A stretch of DNA of 64,000 nt from Streptomyces sp. NBC_01571 (GCF_026339875.1 NZ_JAPEPZ010000001.1:248001-312000), one strand, 5' to 3'; counted from the first letter of the stretch, positions 1 through 9,561 are shown. Program-made: numbers and translations. Notes: generated from the letters alone by a model not told the origin.

Positions 1-394
1 CGAGGCTCTTCTCCTGGGGCGACGTGCAGGCATCGACCTGGGCGTGCTCACCGAGACCCTGGCCGCCGGTCCCGCCTCGACCGCGTTCATCCGCCACGAC
101 CTGCCCGCCCTCCTGGCGGGCGACTACCTCACCGACTTCGGCCTCGACCACATCCACGACCAACTGACGGCGGTGACCGCACTGGCTGAGCAACTCGCCA
201 CGCCCCACAGCGTCGCGGACACCGTCCGTCGCCTCCACGCGGAGGCACTCGAGCGCTATGGGCCCGCGGACGGCGAACTGCTCGCGGTGGCCCTGCTGGA
301 AGAGAAGGCCGGGATCCTCTTGCGCCACCCGGCTACGGCCGCCGCCGACGGCGACACCGACGCGGCCGAGTGGCGGACAGAGCGCCACAAGTGA
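1..394 (+). CDS. NAD(P)-dependent oxidoreductase, C-terminal part (5' end outside window)
   Basis: The frame is open from base 2 to the TGA at 392-394, so this is the 3' end of a gene that starts before the window. The roughly 130 residues are helical and resemble the C-terminal domain of the 3-hydroxyisobutyrate dehydrogenase / imine reductase superfamily. They include the stretch AGPASTAFIRHDLPALLAGD, where substrate-proximal helices normally lie, and a run of heptad-like helices ending in a polar tail. The Rossmann domain with the cofactor-binding glycines is not in view, so cofactor and substrate cannot be read. An internal GTG at 44 is in frame but falls inside the domain and is not a credible start. 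The next gene converges on it after 7 bp. Confidence 0.7.
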   Translation, partial: EALLLGRRAGIDLGVLTETLAAGPASTAFIRHDLPALLAGDYLTDFGLDHIHDQLTAVTALAEQLATPHSVADTVRRLHAEALERYGPADGELLAVALLEEKAGILLRHPATAAADGDTDAAEWRTERHK

Positions 395-401
395 CCCTGT
401 C

Positions 402-663
402 TCAGCTCCGTCGAAGGAGCGGGGGGACGGGCGGTACGTCGACGGCGCCGGCGATGTCGTCGACGGTCATCCTGAAACTGTCGGGATAGACGTCACGCTC
501 GGTGCGGCAGACGGGTTCACTGGTACGCCGGCAGTAGAGGCAATGCCGGCACTGCAGCACGACCCATACGCCGGGGACGGGAGAGCTGAAGAGCTGTTCG
601 ATGGTCTCGTGGGCGCAACGCGGACAGATGCCGGTGCCTTCCGTGGCAGTGGTTCCTTTTCAC
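402..663 (-). pseudogene. vdcD: VdcD-like small subunit of hydroxyarylic acid decarboxylase, frameshifted at start
   Basis: Read on the minus strand from about 659 to the TGA at 402-404, the protein carries a zinc-ribbon-like CPRCAHETIEQL segment, then VPGVWVVLQCRHCLYC, and ends in PPVPPLLRRS. This is the pattern of the short D subunit of BCD-type non-oxidative hydroxyarylic acid decarboxylases (vdcBCD in Streptomyces, bsdBCD in Bacillus). The coding frame is preceded directly by TGA (660-662). The only nearby start, GTG at 661-663, is one base out of frame because of a run of four A's; three A's would give an intact gene. It lies 26 bp downstream of the broken C subunit. A sequencing indel cannot be excluded. 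Confidence 0.55.
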
Positions 664-689
664 GTGTGGAGGAAGGGAGTTCGGCTTCG

Positions 690-1614
690 TCAGCGTTCCG
701 CGGCGAGTTGCCGGAGCCTGGCGAGCCATTCGCCCGTTTCGGGCAGGTCCCGTACCGGGTTGCCGTAGTTGCCGCGGTGATCCGGCGTGACGGGTGTGGT
801 GGCGTCGATGATGAGCTTGTCGACGATGCCGGGTGTGTTCGCCTGCGGGCCCAGCTCCATCACGGACAGGTTCGGAATCGTGATCAGGTCGCCGGCGGGG
901 TTCATCTTGGTCGAGACCGTCCACATCACCTGCGGAAGGTTGAAGGGGTCGACGTCCTCGTCCACCACGATCACGGTGGCGGGGTATCCCAGTCCGTGCG
1001 GGGTGGTCAGGACACGCATTCCGACCGCCTTGGCGAAGCCCCCGTACCTCTTCCTGGTGGAGACGATGACGACCAGGCCGTGGGTGTACGTGGCGTTGAC
1101 CGCCTGGACCTCGGGGAAGTCCTTCGTGAGCTGCTCGTACAGCGGGGCGCAGGTGTTGGCGGCCATCAGGTAGTCGATCTCGGTCCACGGCATGCCCAGG
1201 TAGAGGAGTTCGAAGACCGGGTTGCTGCGGTAGGAGATCTTGTCGATCCGGATCACCGGCATGCTGCGACCGCCCGAGTAGTGGCCGGTGAACTCGCCGA
1301 AGGGGCCTTCCACTTCGCGCTTGCGACCTTCGATCACACCCTCGATCACGACCTCGCTGCACCACGGCACCGGCAGCCCGGTCAGGGGCGCCGTCGCGAT
1401 CGGTGCCGGGGCGCCGCGCAGGGCGCCGGCCAGTTCGTACTCGTTCTCGTCGTACCTCATCGGGGTAGAGGACCGGCGCCGCATCCCCGAGGCGTGGCGC
1501 CGCGTTGGCGGCAGCGGCGATGTCCGGCTCCGGCTTCACCTCCTTGGTGATCCGGAGCAACTGCCCTTCCCTGTCAAGCACTTCGAGAAGGCTGCGCAGA
1601 TCGTCATAGGCCAT
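690..1614 (-). pseudogene. vdcC: UbiD-family decarboxylase large subunit (VdcC/BsdC type) with central deletion and frameshift
   Basis: The N-terminus (ATG at 1612-1614, MAYDDLRSLLEVLDREGQ) runs about 50 residues to LGDAAPVLY. The remaining 255 or so C-terminal residues (MRYDENEYELAGALRGAPAP to the TGA at 690) follow in another frame. A normal UbiD decarboxylase is about 475 residues. By comparison with the family, roughly 165-170 central residues are missing at about 1455-1465, together with one base of phase. The lost part would contain the conserved Asn/His metal and prenyl-FMN phosphate ligands, so no active enzyme is expected. Both halves match the family closely, which suggests a recent deletion. 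Its prenyltransferase partner directly upstream is intact. Confidence 0.85.
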
Positions 1615-1646
1615 GTGAACCCCTTGGTGACAGTCGTGGTGAGGTA

Positions 1647-2243
1647 TCAGAGCGCTGCCCTGAGCTCTTGGGCGTGGGCGGCTCGCATGCCGTCCCACCG
1701 TTTGGCGGCGGGCGCGGGAAGGTGGAACTGGTCGAGGACCCGGGCTGTGATGTGGTCGACGATGTCGTCGACGGAAGCGGGGTGGTTGTAGAAGGCGGGC
1801 ATGGGAGGCACCATCCGCACGCCCATGCGCGACAGCGCCAGCATGTTCTCCAGATGGACCTCGCTCAGCGGTGTCTCACGCGGAACGAGCACCAGCTTGC
1901 GGTGCTCCTTCAGCACCACGTCCGCCGCCCGGCCGATCAGTCCGTCGGCGTGGCCGGCGCGGATCCCGGCTAGCGTCTTCATCGAGCACGGGACGATCAC
2001 CATCCCGTCGGTCCTGAACGACCCGGAGGAGATCCTGGCGCCCTGGTCCTCGGGGGAGTGCACCTCGTCGGCGAGGGCACCGATGTCGCGGGCCGACAGC
2101 CCGGTCTCCAACTCGATGGTGGCACGCGCCCAGCGGCTGAGGACCAGATGGGTCTCCACCTCGCGCAGCCGGCTGAGATTCTCCAGCAGGCGGACGCCGA
2201 GCACCGAGCCGGTCGCCCCCGTCATCGCCACGATCAATCGCAC
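1647..2243 (-). CDS. vdcB: Flavin prenyltransferase, UbiX/VdcB family
   Basis: This is a 198-residue protein of normal UbiX length. It has the N-terminal flavin-binding MTGATGSVLGVRLLE loop, an SGSF segment, the PCSMKTLAGIRAG motif and the late VPRETPLSEVHLENM loop, all typical of UbiX/Pad1. The family prenylates FMN with a dimethylallyl donor to make the prFMN cofactor of UbiD decarboxylases. It is first of the three vdc genes, 32 bp ahead of the broken vdcC, and divergent from an AraC-type regulator. The enzyme looks functional, but its dedicated partner here is dead, so it either serves another UbiD elsewhere or is itself on the way out. Confidence 0.92.
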   Translation of the reverse strand: MRLIVAMTGATGSVLGVRLLENLSRLREVETHLVLSRWARATIELETGLSARDIGALADEVHSPEDQGARISSGSFRTDGMVIVPCSMKTLAGIRAGHADGLIGRAADVVLKEHRKLVLVPRETPLSEVHLENMLALSRMGVRMVPPMPAFYNHPASVDDIVDHITARVLDQFHLPAPAAKRWDGMRAAHAQELRAAL

Positions 2244-2343
2244 AGGGCTCAGCTCCTCGGTAGACGTGAGCGGGTAGAGGTGAGTGGGTGCGGAGGGGAC
2301 GGACCACCTCGGTCACCACTCCGCTCCCGCGCTTCACACTAGG

Positions 2344-2372
2344 TTCGATCTCCCTGGTCAAAGCCGTAGGAT
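2344..2372 (+). promoter_or_regulatory. Candidate promoter of the AraC-family gene
   Basis: TTCGAT (2344-2349) and TAGGAT (2367-2372) are separated by 17 bp and end 11 bp before the ATG at 2384, so the transcript would be almost leaderless. This is inferred from hexamer likeness only. Confidence 0.3.
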
Positions 2373-2383
2373 GAAGAAAAGCC

Positions 2384-3310
2384 ATGGACAAAAACGGACA
2401 CGCTGACATCACCGAGGTCCCCTACCAGTCATCCGCCGGAGCTCCGCCGGGGGTCGAGGTACTCGACTTCGCCGACCTGAGTGCCCGGGCTCGTGGTCAC
2501 GGGGTCGACCCCTACTCACCGGTCCGGATCGCGTTCCACGAGTTGATCACTGTCCACACCGGCACGCTGTGCTGCTCGCTGGATTTCACCGATCACGAGC
2601 TGACCGAGGGCGACTGGTTGTGGGCGCGCCCCGGTCAGATCCACCAGTTCCGCTCCGATCTGGCCTCGGCCGAAGGAACCGTCGTCCTCTTCCAGCCCGG
2701 CTTCCTGGACACCACCACCGCCGAGGTCGCCCGTGTAGACCAGTACTTCCCCTACCGTCCGCTGACCCCCTCGGGCGCCGCGGGAGACGCGCTGAGGAAC
2801 ACCCTCGGCCTGCTGGACAGCGAGTACCACGGGCTCGGCGGCCTGCCGTTGGAGGCACACGTCGAGGTGCTGCGCCACCTGCTGGCGGCACTCGTCCTGC
2901 ACCTCTCCCACCAGCAGCCCTCCACGGGCGACGAGTCGGACGACGGAGCGGGCACCGAGGCGTTCCGCCGTTTCCAGCAGGCCGTGGAGCGCGGTTACGC
3001 CCGCAGCCACCGGGTGGACGACTACGCCAGGGACCTGGGCTACAGCGTCCGCACCCTGACCCGGGCGACCCGTGACGCCGCCGGGTGCGGGGCCAAGCGC
3101 TTCATCGACAGCCGGGTCCTGTTGGAGGCCAAACGCCTGCTCGTGCACACCGACCTGTCCGCAGGGGCGATCGCCGAACGGATCGGCTTCCCGGAGGCCA
3201 CGGTCTTCACCAAGTTCTTCCGCAAGCTGGCCGGCGAGACCCCGACCGCCTTCCGTAGCTCCTCGAGGGCACACGACCGCGGCGGGCAACCGCGAAGCGC
3301 CGGCCAGTAG
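2384..3310 (+). CDS. AraC-family transcriptional regulator
   Basis: The 308-residue protein has an N-terminal cupin-like sensing domain (about 20-150, with a WARPGQIHQF segment) and a C-terminal double helix-turn-helix at about 194-291. The second recognition region, AIAERIGFPEATVFTKFFRK followed by AGETPTAFR, is the AraC signature. It is divergent from the vdcBCD-type genes across a 140-bp intergenic region, the usual position for an activator responding to an aromatic acid. Because vdcC is broken, its role may now be vestigial. The inducer is not visible in the sequence. Confidence 0.88.
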   Translation: MDKNGHADITEVPYQSSAGAPPGVEVLDFADLSARARGHGVDPYSPVRIAFHELITVHTGTLCCSLDFTDHELTEGDWLWARPGQIHQFRSDLASAEGTVVLFQPGFLDTTTAEVARVDQYFPYRPLTPSGAAGDALRNTLGLLDSEYHGLGGLPLEAHVEVLRHLLAALVLHLSHQQPSTGDESDDGAGTEAFRRFQQAVERGYARSHRVDDYARDLGYSVRTLTRATRDAAGCGAKRFIDSRVLLEAKRLLVHTDLSAGAIAERIGFPEATVFTKFFRKLAGETPTAFRSSSRAHDRGGQPRSAGQ

Positions 3311-3523
3311 CCGCGTTCAGCGCGGTGGAGCCGCTCGGCGAGCGGCGGCGGCGTCGCGCACGCTCGTCCTACGGCGGTCGCTGCCCGCCCCCGGGGGCCG
3401 AGCCCGGCACGGCCGTCGGCACCGTGCGCCTTCGTCAGGGCTACGGAGACCCCGGTCGCGCGGGCTCTCGCCTTGTCCTGTCGGGGCTGGACGTACCCGC
3501 CGACGCGCCGCCGGTCCGCGTTC

Positions 3524-4195
3524 TCAGAGCAGGCGCAGGACGCCGACGACCTTGCCGAGGATCTGCGCGTCGTCGCCGGGGATCGGCTCGTAGGAGGCGT
3601 TTCGGGGCATGAGCCACACCCGGCCGTCCTGGCGGTGCAGCACCTTGATGGTGGCCTCGTCCTCCAGGAGCGCGGCGACGATGTCTCCGTGGTCGGCGCT
3701 GTCCTGGCGTCGGACGGTCACGATGTCGCCGTCGCAGATCGCCGCGTCGATCATGGAGTCGCCGGAGACCGTCAGGGCGAACAGGTCGCCGTCGCCCACG
3801 ATCTGGCGGGGCAGGGAGTAGACGTCCTCGACCATTTCCTCCGCGAGCAGGGGTGCTCCCGCGGCGATACGTCCTACGAGGGGTACGTCGACCGGCGCCT
3901 GGCTCGCACTGCCCAGGTCGGGCGCCCAGGAGGGCCGCACGCGGTAGGCGCGGGGGCGGTGCGGGTCGCGGTAGAGGACGCCCTTGCGTTCCAGGGCCAT
4001 CAGCTGGTGGGCGACCGAGGAGGTGCTGGAGAGGTTCACGGCCTGGCCGATCTCCCGCATCGAGGGCGGGTAGCCCTGGCGGTCGACCGTCTCCGTGATG
4101 TAGCCGACGATGGCCGACTGGCGGCTCGTCAGCTCGCCCCCGGCGTTCCGGGTGCCCGGCGGGCGGCCTCGGCGGGCGGGCGCGCTGTTCTCCAT
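3524..4195 (-). CDS. LexA-family SOS repressor (LexA paralogue)
   Basis: The 223-residue protein has a winged-helix DNA-binding domain (about 22-88, [20 protein letters not shown]) and a C-terminal S24 peptidase-like domain. The self-cleavage site is visible as Ala112-Gly113 in VGRIAAGAP, with catalytic Ser147 in SGDSMID and Lys184 in EATIKVL. All elements for RecA-stimulated autocleavage are present. It lacks the longer N-terminal extension I associate with the main Streptomyces LexA and lies in an accessory region, so it is probably a second copy. No target gene is adjacent. The ATG at 4193-4195 gives the expected N-terminus. Confidence 0.88.
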   Translation of the reverse strand: MENSAPARRGRPPGTRNAGGELTSRQSAIVGYITETVDRQGYPPSMREIGQAVNLSSTSSVAHQLMALERKGVLYRDPHRPRAYRVRPSWAPDLGSASQAPVDVPLVGRIAAGAPLLAEEMVEDVYSLPRQIVGDGDLFALTVSGDSMIDAAICDGDIVTVRRQDSADHGDIVAALLEDEATIKVLHRQDGRVWLMPRNASYEPIPGDDAQILGKVVGVLRLL

Positions 4196-4260
4196 CCCGG
4201 GTACCTCCGTACAAGATCTTCGCAGAACGCGACCTTAACCCGCCATCCGGCGCAATCGGA

Positions 4261-4270
4261 ACACCGGTGT
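4261..4270. promoter_or_regulatory. Short palindrome upstream of the lexA-like gene
   Basis: ACACCGGTGT is a perfect 10-bp palindrome 66 bp upstream of the lexA-like start. With its flanks it reads GAACACCGGTGT, only partly like the actinobacterial SOS box (GAAC-N4-GTTC). It is a weak candidate for an autoregulatory site. Confidence 0.2.
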
Positions 4271-4434
4271 CGTCGTGGTCCTGCGGACAGATGCGGCAGA
4301 TCACCACATCGACCGTGTCCGGGCGCACGGCCGACGGGATGATCCCGCCGGCGGTGACGGCCGGAGGCGGCGCCTTCGACGGCGGGTCAAGGCCGCCCGT
4401 GGCCTTCTCCCCCGTGCCGCTTAGCCGTGTGCGC

Positions 4435-4977
4435 TCATGCCTGCTGTCCCGGCTGTTCGCGGGTGGCGTCGCCCATGAGCGCCGTACGGGCGCCCGGGGC
4501 GCCCGGGGCGCCCCGGGTGCCTCGGGTGCCTCCCGGCCGGGGCAGGCCGTGCGCGCCTGCCGGTCGGAGGGCCGGAGCGGGGGATTCGGCAAGGGCGGCG
4601 GCCGAGCCGGGCACGAGGTGTCGGCCCACTATCGCCCGCGCGGTCCTTTCGGCGTCGGCGAACATGCCTCTTCCGGTGTCGGTCAGCATGACCTTCACCG
4701 CCCGTCGGTCGCGGTCATACCGATCACGCTCGATCAAGCCGGACGCCTGCATCTCCCTCAGGACGTAGGACATCCGACCCCCCGATTCCCCGAGGAAGTC
4801 GGTCAGCTCAGCAACCGGCGCGGCCCCGCCCGCGGTTTCGGCGAGGGCGCCGAGGACGAGGTATCCGTGGAGCGACAGACCATGCCGTGCCCGCAACTCG
4901 CCGTGCAGGAGGCCCAGGGTCCAGAGGACCCCCGGAGCCTGCCGCTGGGGGAAGTCGGCCGAAGTACGGTCAGTCAT
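4435..4977 (-). CDS. MarR-family transcriptional regulator with low-complexity tail
   Basis: The 180-residue protein has a MarR winged helix in its first 125 residues: LSLHGYLVLGALAE, then the recognition helix and wing GGRMSYVLREMQASGLIERDR and RRAVKVMLTDTGR. The last 45 residues are Gly/Pro/Arg/Ala-rich (TRGTRGAPGAPGAR) and encoded by short GC-rich repeats, so the tail is probably not part of the fold. It stands alone, with a convergent lexA-like gene at about 240 bp and a long empty stretch upstream, so its target is unclear. Confidence 0.85.
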   Translation of the reverse strand: MTDRTSADFPQRQAPGVLWTLGLLHGELRARHGLSLHGYLVLGALAETAGGAAPVAELTDFLGESGGRMSYVLREMQASGLIERDRYDRDRRAVKVMLTDTGRGMFADAERTARAIVGRHLVPGSAAALAESPAPALRPAGAHGLPRPGGTRGTRGAPGAPGARTALMGDATREQPGQQA

Positions 4978-5746
4978 GTTCGTTCCCGGGGGTCGGCGCT
5001 TCGGTCACGAACCCGCGACCGAATACTCACAACCAGGTTCCGCACGGCGGCCATGGCCGGTCCGGCGGACTCGAAGCCCTCGGATCAGGACACGGCGCAC
5101 CCCGTCCGCGCCTCGGCCGTGCGACGGGAGCACTCCCCGCGGAGTCCGGCCGACCGGCCCGACGTCCTGATGTGAGGTAGTCGTGGCACGTCCGGCCCCC
5201 TGTCCCGGCTCTCATGAAGCCGTAGCGTCATCACCGAGCGTGACGTGGCCGATCGGGTTGACCACTGCAACGGACGCCGAGGGCTTGGTCACGTACGCGG
5301 ACGAAAGTCCTGGCGGGTCCGGCGCGGACGGTTCGGAACAGAGGACAGGGGGCGTTCTGCGCTGTGACGGCACGGCACGATCAATCAACGGTCGGCACCC
5401 ACCCGCTCACGCCGCGACCGGCCGTCATAGATGCCGGGTTCGATGTGGACGTCGTCCGGACTCCACGACGAAGACCGGGAAGTGGGGTTCGTCGTGGACG
5501 GCCGGGACGGCAGCGACCTCGCCCGCGCGCAGGCCTCGGGCGGGGCGATGAACTCCGCGCCCACCGCAGGGCCGAGGCCCCTCGGTCCCGTACGCGCGGT
5601 CATCAGGATCTCCGCGCCTCGCGCCGCACCCGTTGCCGACGCATCAGGGCCTGACCGCCCTCCACGTCGAGGAACGCGCACGCTCGGCCCTGCGCGCAGG
5701 GCCGCCGTCAAAGCTCTGTGGTTCAGCATCAAGGAGGAGCAGTGGC
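4978..5746. other. 769-bp stretch without a convincing gene
   Basis: Several overlapping open frames exist on both strands, as expected at this GC content, but none shows a conserved motif or a ribosome-binding site with codon bias. The last 15 bases hold the ribosome-binding site of the next gene (AAGGAGGAG at 5731-5739). Confidence 0.5.
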
Positions 5747-7639
5747 ATGACGCTGCTGGCACGCATCAACCAACCCTCGGATCTGCGGAGTTTGAGCCGC
5801 GCGCAGCTGATCCGGCTCGCCGAGGAGATCCGCGACTTCCTGATCCGCCATGTGGCGGTCACAGGAGGCCACTTGGGGCCCAACCTGGGCGCGGTGGAGC
5901 TCACCCTGGCACTGCACCGGGTCTTCGACTCACCGCGCGACACACTGCTGTGGGACGTCGGGCATCAGGCGTACGTCCACAAGATCGTCACCGGTCGGGC
6001 CGATCGGTTCCCGGGATTGCGCCGACGCGGCGGAATGTCCGGATACCCCAGCCGGGAGGAGTCCGCGCACGACCACATCGAGCACTCCCACGCGTCGGTG
6101 GCCCTGTCGTACGCCGACGGCATGGCCAAGGCCAGAGAGCTTGCGGGGGAAACGGACCGTCACATCGTCGCCGTCGTCGGCGACGGGGCACTCACCGGGG
6201 GGCTGGCCTGGGAGGCACTCAACAACATCGCGGCGGCACCCGGGCGGCCCGTGGTGATCGTCGTCAACGACAACGGACGCTCGTACGCACCGACCGTGGG
6301 CGGACTCGCACAGCACTTGGCGGCCCTGCGTACGCACGCCGGCTACGAGCGACTGCTCGGATGGGGCAGACAGACCCTCGGCGGCGCCGGAACGCCGGGA
6401 CGGGCTGCCTACCGCACTTTGCACGCCGCCAAGGAAGGGCTCAAGGACGCCCTCGCGCCTCAGCCGCTCTTCTCCGACCTGGGCCTGAAGTACGTGGGCC
6501 CCGTCGACGGGCACGACATCCCGGCATTGGAAGCGGCACTGGAACGCGCCAAGGATCACGGCGCACCCGTCATCGTCCACTGCGTCACGCGCAAAGGGCT
6601 GGGCTACCCGCCTGCCGAGCAGGACGACGAGGATCATCTGCACGGCGTGGGTGCCATCGACCCGCGGACCGGCCGCCCGCTGCGGCCAGGTGGTCGGAGC
6701 TGGTCGGCGGCGTTCGGCGAGGAACTGGTGTCGCTGGCGGCACAGCGCCGGGAGATCGTGGCTATCACCGCGGCCATGCCCGGCTCGGTGGGCCTCAGGG
6801 ATTTCGCCGCCCGGTATCCGGAGCGGTTCTTCGATGTCGGGATCGCCGAGCAGCACGCCGTCGCCTCTGCCGCCGGACTGGCGATGGCGGGGTCGCATCC
6901 GGTGGTCGCCGTCTACGGCACCTTCCTCAACCGCGCTCTTGACCAGGTGCTGATGGACCTGGCGCTGCAGCGGCTCGGTGCGACCCTCGTCCTCGACCGG
7001 TCCGGTGTCACCGGCGACGACGGACCCAGCCACAACGGACTGTGGGATCTTGCGATGCTCCAGGCCGTCCCGGGCCTGCGCATCGCGGCTCCCCGCGATG
7101 TCCTCACCCTCCGGGAGGAGTTGGGAGAGGCCGTCTCGGTCACCGATGCGCCGACGGTCCTGCGATACCCCAGAGGCGCGGTCCCACCCCCGCTCCCCGC
7201 GGTCCGCCGGGTCGGCGGGGTGGACGTGCTGCGCGAGGCCCGGGGCGCCGGCGTCCTGCTGATCGCGGTCGGCACGATGGCGAAGACCGCCCTTGAAGCG
7301 GCGGAGCTCTGCGCCGAGCAGGGTGTGCAGGTCACCGTGGTGGACCCGCGGTGGGTCAAGCCGCTTCCGGGCGAGCTGCTGGGGCTGGCCGCCGATCACG
7401 GGCTGGTCGCCACGGTCGAGGACGGCCTTCGACACGGTGGCGTCGGGGCCACGGTGTCCCAGGCCCTGCACGAGGCCGACCTCCAGGTCCGCGTACGCGC
7501 CTTCGGAGTGACCGACGGGTTCCCCGAGCAGGGGACCCGCGCCGAGGTCCTCGCCGACGCGGGCCTGACCGCGCAGGCCATCGCACAGGCCCTGGTCACC
7601 GCGGTGCCGGTCGGCTCCGCACAGCCGGGACGTACGTAG
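5747..7639 (+). CDS. dxs: 1-deoxy-D-xylulose-5-phosphate synthase
   Basis: The 630-residue transketolase-family enzyme condenses pyruvate and glyceraldehyde 3-phosphate, the first step of the MEP isoprenoid pathway. The thiamine diphosphate motif [16 protein letters not shown] lies near 145, the GHQAYVHKI histidine near 75, the catalytic-glutamate region [15 protein letters not shown] near 363, and the C-terminal transketolase domain at about 500-620. The frame is open upstream, but ATG 5747 is chosen because AAGGAGGAG lies 7 bp before it and the family N-terminus starts there. Standing alone outside a core context, it is likely a second dxs copy; Streptomyces often carry one near terpenoid genes, though none is adjacent here. 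Confidence 0.92.
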   Translation: MTLLARINQPSDLRSLSRAQLIRLAEEIRDFLIRHVAVTGGHLGPNLGAVELTLALHRVFDSPRDTLLWDVGHQAYVHKIVTGRADRFPGLRRRGGMSGYPSREESAHDHIEHSHASVALSYADGMAKARELAGETDRHIVAVVGDGALTGGLAWEALNNIAAAPGRPVVIVVNDNGRSYAPTVGGLAQHLAALRTHAGYERLLGWGRQTLGGAGTPGRAAYRTLHAAKEGLKDALAPQPLFSDLGLKYVGPVDGHDIPALEAALERAKDHGAPVIVHCVTRKGLGYPPAEQDDEDHLHGVGAIDPRTGRPLRPGGRSWSAAFGEELVSLAAQRREIVAITAAMPGSVGLRDFAARYPERFFDVGIAEQHAVASAAGLAMAGSHPVVAVYGTFLNRALDQVLMDLALQRLGATLVLDRSGVTGDDGPSHNGLWDLAMLQAVPGLRIAAPRDVLTLREELGEAVSVTDAPTVLRYPRGAVPPPLPAVRRVGGVDVLREARGAGVLLIAVGTMAKTALEAAELCAEQGVQVTVVDPRWVKPLPGELLGLAADHGLVATVEDGLRHGGVGATVSQALHEADLQVRVRAFGVTDGFPEQGTRAEVLADAGLTAQAIAQALVTAVPVGSAQPGRT

Positions 7640-7980
7640 TCATGGCACCCGCACCGCGAGCGCCCAGGAGCACTGGGTAGTCGCACACCACGCTTCGTAG
7701 CGGCTCGGGGCGGCCGCGGTGCCCTGTGCGTGTACCGCGCCGTCCGGTGCGTGCCCTCCGCTCACTCAGCCTGAGCCGTTCGATCGGAGCCTTACTAGAA
7801 TGGAGCTGCCGGAAGGCCGGATGTGCGGTTGGTGACGCACGCTGCTGACGCTCGGAACTGTGGCCCACCGGCATCGACGTTCCTGAGAACGGGCCGAACC
7901 CAGGGCAAGGACCCCGCCGCGGGGGCAGGTAGCGCCGATCGCCTCAACGGCCCGGGTCACCCACCCGCGAAAGGGGCGTC
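7640..7980. other. 341-bp intergenic region
   Basis: No coding frame with motifs was found. The 3' end contains the ribosome-binding site GAAAGGGGCG directly before the ATG at 7981. Confidence 0.5.
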
Positions 7981-9432
7981 ATGGCCAAGCAGGTGACCTG
8001 TCGCAGAGTCTTCGAGCGGCCGTCTTTCGCGGACGGCAAGCGGGTGCTGGTCGATCGTGTCCTGCCGCCGGACATCAGCAGGGACGACGCGCGTCTCGAC
8101 GAGTGGCTGAGTGACGTCGCGCCATCCACCGAACTGCAGCGCTGGTACGGCCATGACCCCTTTCGCTTCGCGGAGTTCCGGCGCCGCTATCTCGCCGAAC
8201 TCGACGATCCTGCACACCGATCGGCAGCGAGCCGCCTGCGTGACCTCACCGACGACGGCAAGCTCACCCTGCTGACCGCCGCCGAGGACGCGGACCACAG
8301 CCCTGCCGCCGTCCTCGCGCAATGGCTCACAGGTGCCGACCGCTCCGAGCCCGACCCACCCGCGCCTCCACCTCCGTCCGGATACCGGGCAGTGGTCTCC
8401 GCCAAGATCACGAACCTCAATCCGGGAGCGTTCGCGTTCGTCATGGGCACAGGCATCGTGTCCACCGCCCTGAACGCGGACGGTGCCCACACCGCCTCGC
8501 TCGCCCTGCTGGTGGTGGGCCTGGCGGGTTGCGCGGTGCTGTTGCCCGCCTATGTATGGCGGCTGCTGCGCCGGCGGGAGCGCTTCGTCGCCGATCTCGT
8601 CGGGCCGCGCGCATTCGCCTTCCTCACCATCAGCATCGCTGCCAATGTGATCGCCGCCCGCATGGTGGCGGACGGACACACCTCCGTAGCCGGGGGGTTC
8701 CTGGCGTTCGGGGCGGTGGGGTGGCTGCTGCTCGGCTACGGAATACCCCTCGGTCTGATCGCCAGCACACGGCGGGACGCGTCGTTCGACCAGGTCAACG
8801 GCACCTGGTTCCTCTGGGCGGTCGGATCCCAGTCGGTGGCGGTCGCGGCGGCGGGTCTGGCCCGGCCGACGTCGAGCCACGAGTTGCAGGTCCTGGCCCT
8901 GGTCTGCTGGGGCATCGGGCTGATGCAGTACCTGCTGACCGCCGCGATCGTCCTGGCCAGGCTACTGGCGCGGCCGGTGGCACCGGGAAACCTCATGACA
9001 TCGTCGTGGATCTGCATGGGCGCGGCGGCGATCAGCGTGCTCGCCGGGACGAGGCTGCTCGCACTCCCGGCGGGAAGCATGCTGCTCTCACGTTCGGTCG
9101 TCGCCGGATCGTCCGTCGTCCTGTGGTCGTTCGCCAGCTGGCTGATTCCGCTGCTGCTGGCTCTGGGCGTATGGCGGCACGTCCTGCGAAAGGTTCCGTT
9201 CCGTTACGAGCTCGGCTGGTGGAACCTGGTCTTCCCCATCGGCATGTACGCGGTCACCACCCATGAACTGGGGCGCGCGACCGGGACGTCGTGGATGACC
9301 GCACTGGGCCGCTGGGAAATCTGGGTCGCCGGCGTGGTCTGGGTGCTGGTGATCGCCGCCATGGGGGCCGCGGCGGTCCGGCCCCACCTCATGACCGGGC
9401 GTGCGGCCGGCCCGAACCGGCGCGTCGCGTAG
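7981..9432 (+). CDS. Fusion of a DUF488 (YeaO-like) domain to a TDT-family (tellurite resistance/dicarboxylate) transporter
   Basis: The 483-residue protein has two parts. Residues 8-117 match the DUF488/YeaO pattern: RVLVDRVLPPDIS, LDEWLSDVAPSTELQRWYGHDP, FRRRYLAEL, then LTLLTAAEDADHSPAAVLAQWL. After a Pro-rich linker (about 120-132), residues 137-470 form about ten hydrophobic segments of the TehA/TDT transporter type, starting NLNPGAFAFVMGTGIVSTAL. TDT proteins move anions such as C4-dicarboxylates or sulfite, or affect tellurite resistance; the substrate here cannot be read. The frame is continuous through the linker, so this is a true fusion in the sequence. No neighbour appears co-transcribed. 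Confidence 0.85.
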   Translation: MAKQVTCRRVFERPSFADGKRVLVDRVLPPDISRDDARLDEWLSDVAPSTELQRWYGHDPFRFAEFRRRYLAELDDPAHRSAASRLRDLTDDGKLTLLTAAEDADHSPAAVLAQWLTGADRSEPDPPAPPPPSGYRAVVSAKITNLNPGAFAFVMGTGIVSTALNADGAHTASLALLVVGLAGCAVLLPAYVWRLLRRRERFVADLVGPRAFAFLTISIAANVIAARMVADGHTSVAGGFLAFGAVGWLLLGYGIPLGLIASTRRDASFDQVNGTWFLWAVGSQSVAVAAAGLARPTSSHELQVLALVCWGIGLMQYLLTAAIVLARLLARPVAPGNLMTSSWICMGAAAISVLAGTRLLALPAGSMLLSRSVVAGSSVVLWSFASWLIPLLLALGVWRHVLRKVPFRYELGWWNLVFPIGMYAVTTHELGRATGTSWMTALGRWEIWVAGVVWVLVIAAMGAAAVRPHLMTGRAAGPNRRVA

Positions 9433-9492
9433 CGGCGCACACACTAACTGGTCGAACCGACGCGTCGCGGAGCCGCGCACAGACCAGTTGCT
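9413..9492. repeat. Imperfect tandem duplication, 2 x 40 bp, across the end of the transporter gene
   Basis: Units start at 9413 (CGAACCGGCGCGTCGCGTAG) and 9453 (CGAACCGACGCGTCGCGGAG) and agree at about four of five positions. The first copy contains the stop codon of the transporter gene; the second is outside it. Confidence 0.6.
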
Positions 9493-9561
9493 CGGACTCA
9501 CGCCCAGCTCAACGGGCCTATCACCGCCGCCCCCTCAGGGGCTCCGCGTAGGCTGACGCTC

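Noticed and set aside
517..1698. 393-residue minus-strand frame across the vdcC region
   Set aside because: Only its first part is the vdcC N-terminus; the rest is Arg/Pro/Gly-rich and out of frame with the real C-terminus.
5385..5762. Minus-strand frame of 125 residues before dxs
   Set aside because: It covers the dxs ribosome-binding site, has no motif and a biased Arg/Pro/Ser composition.
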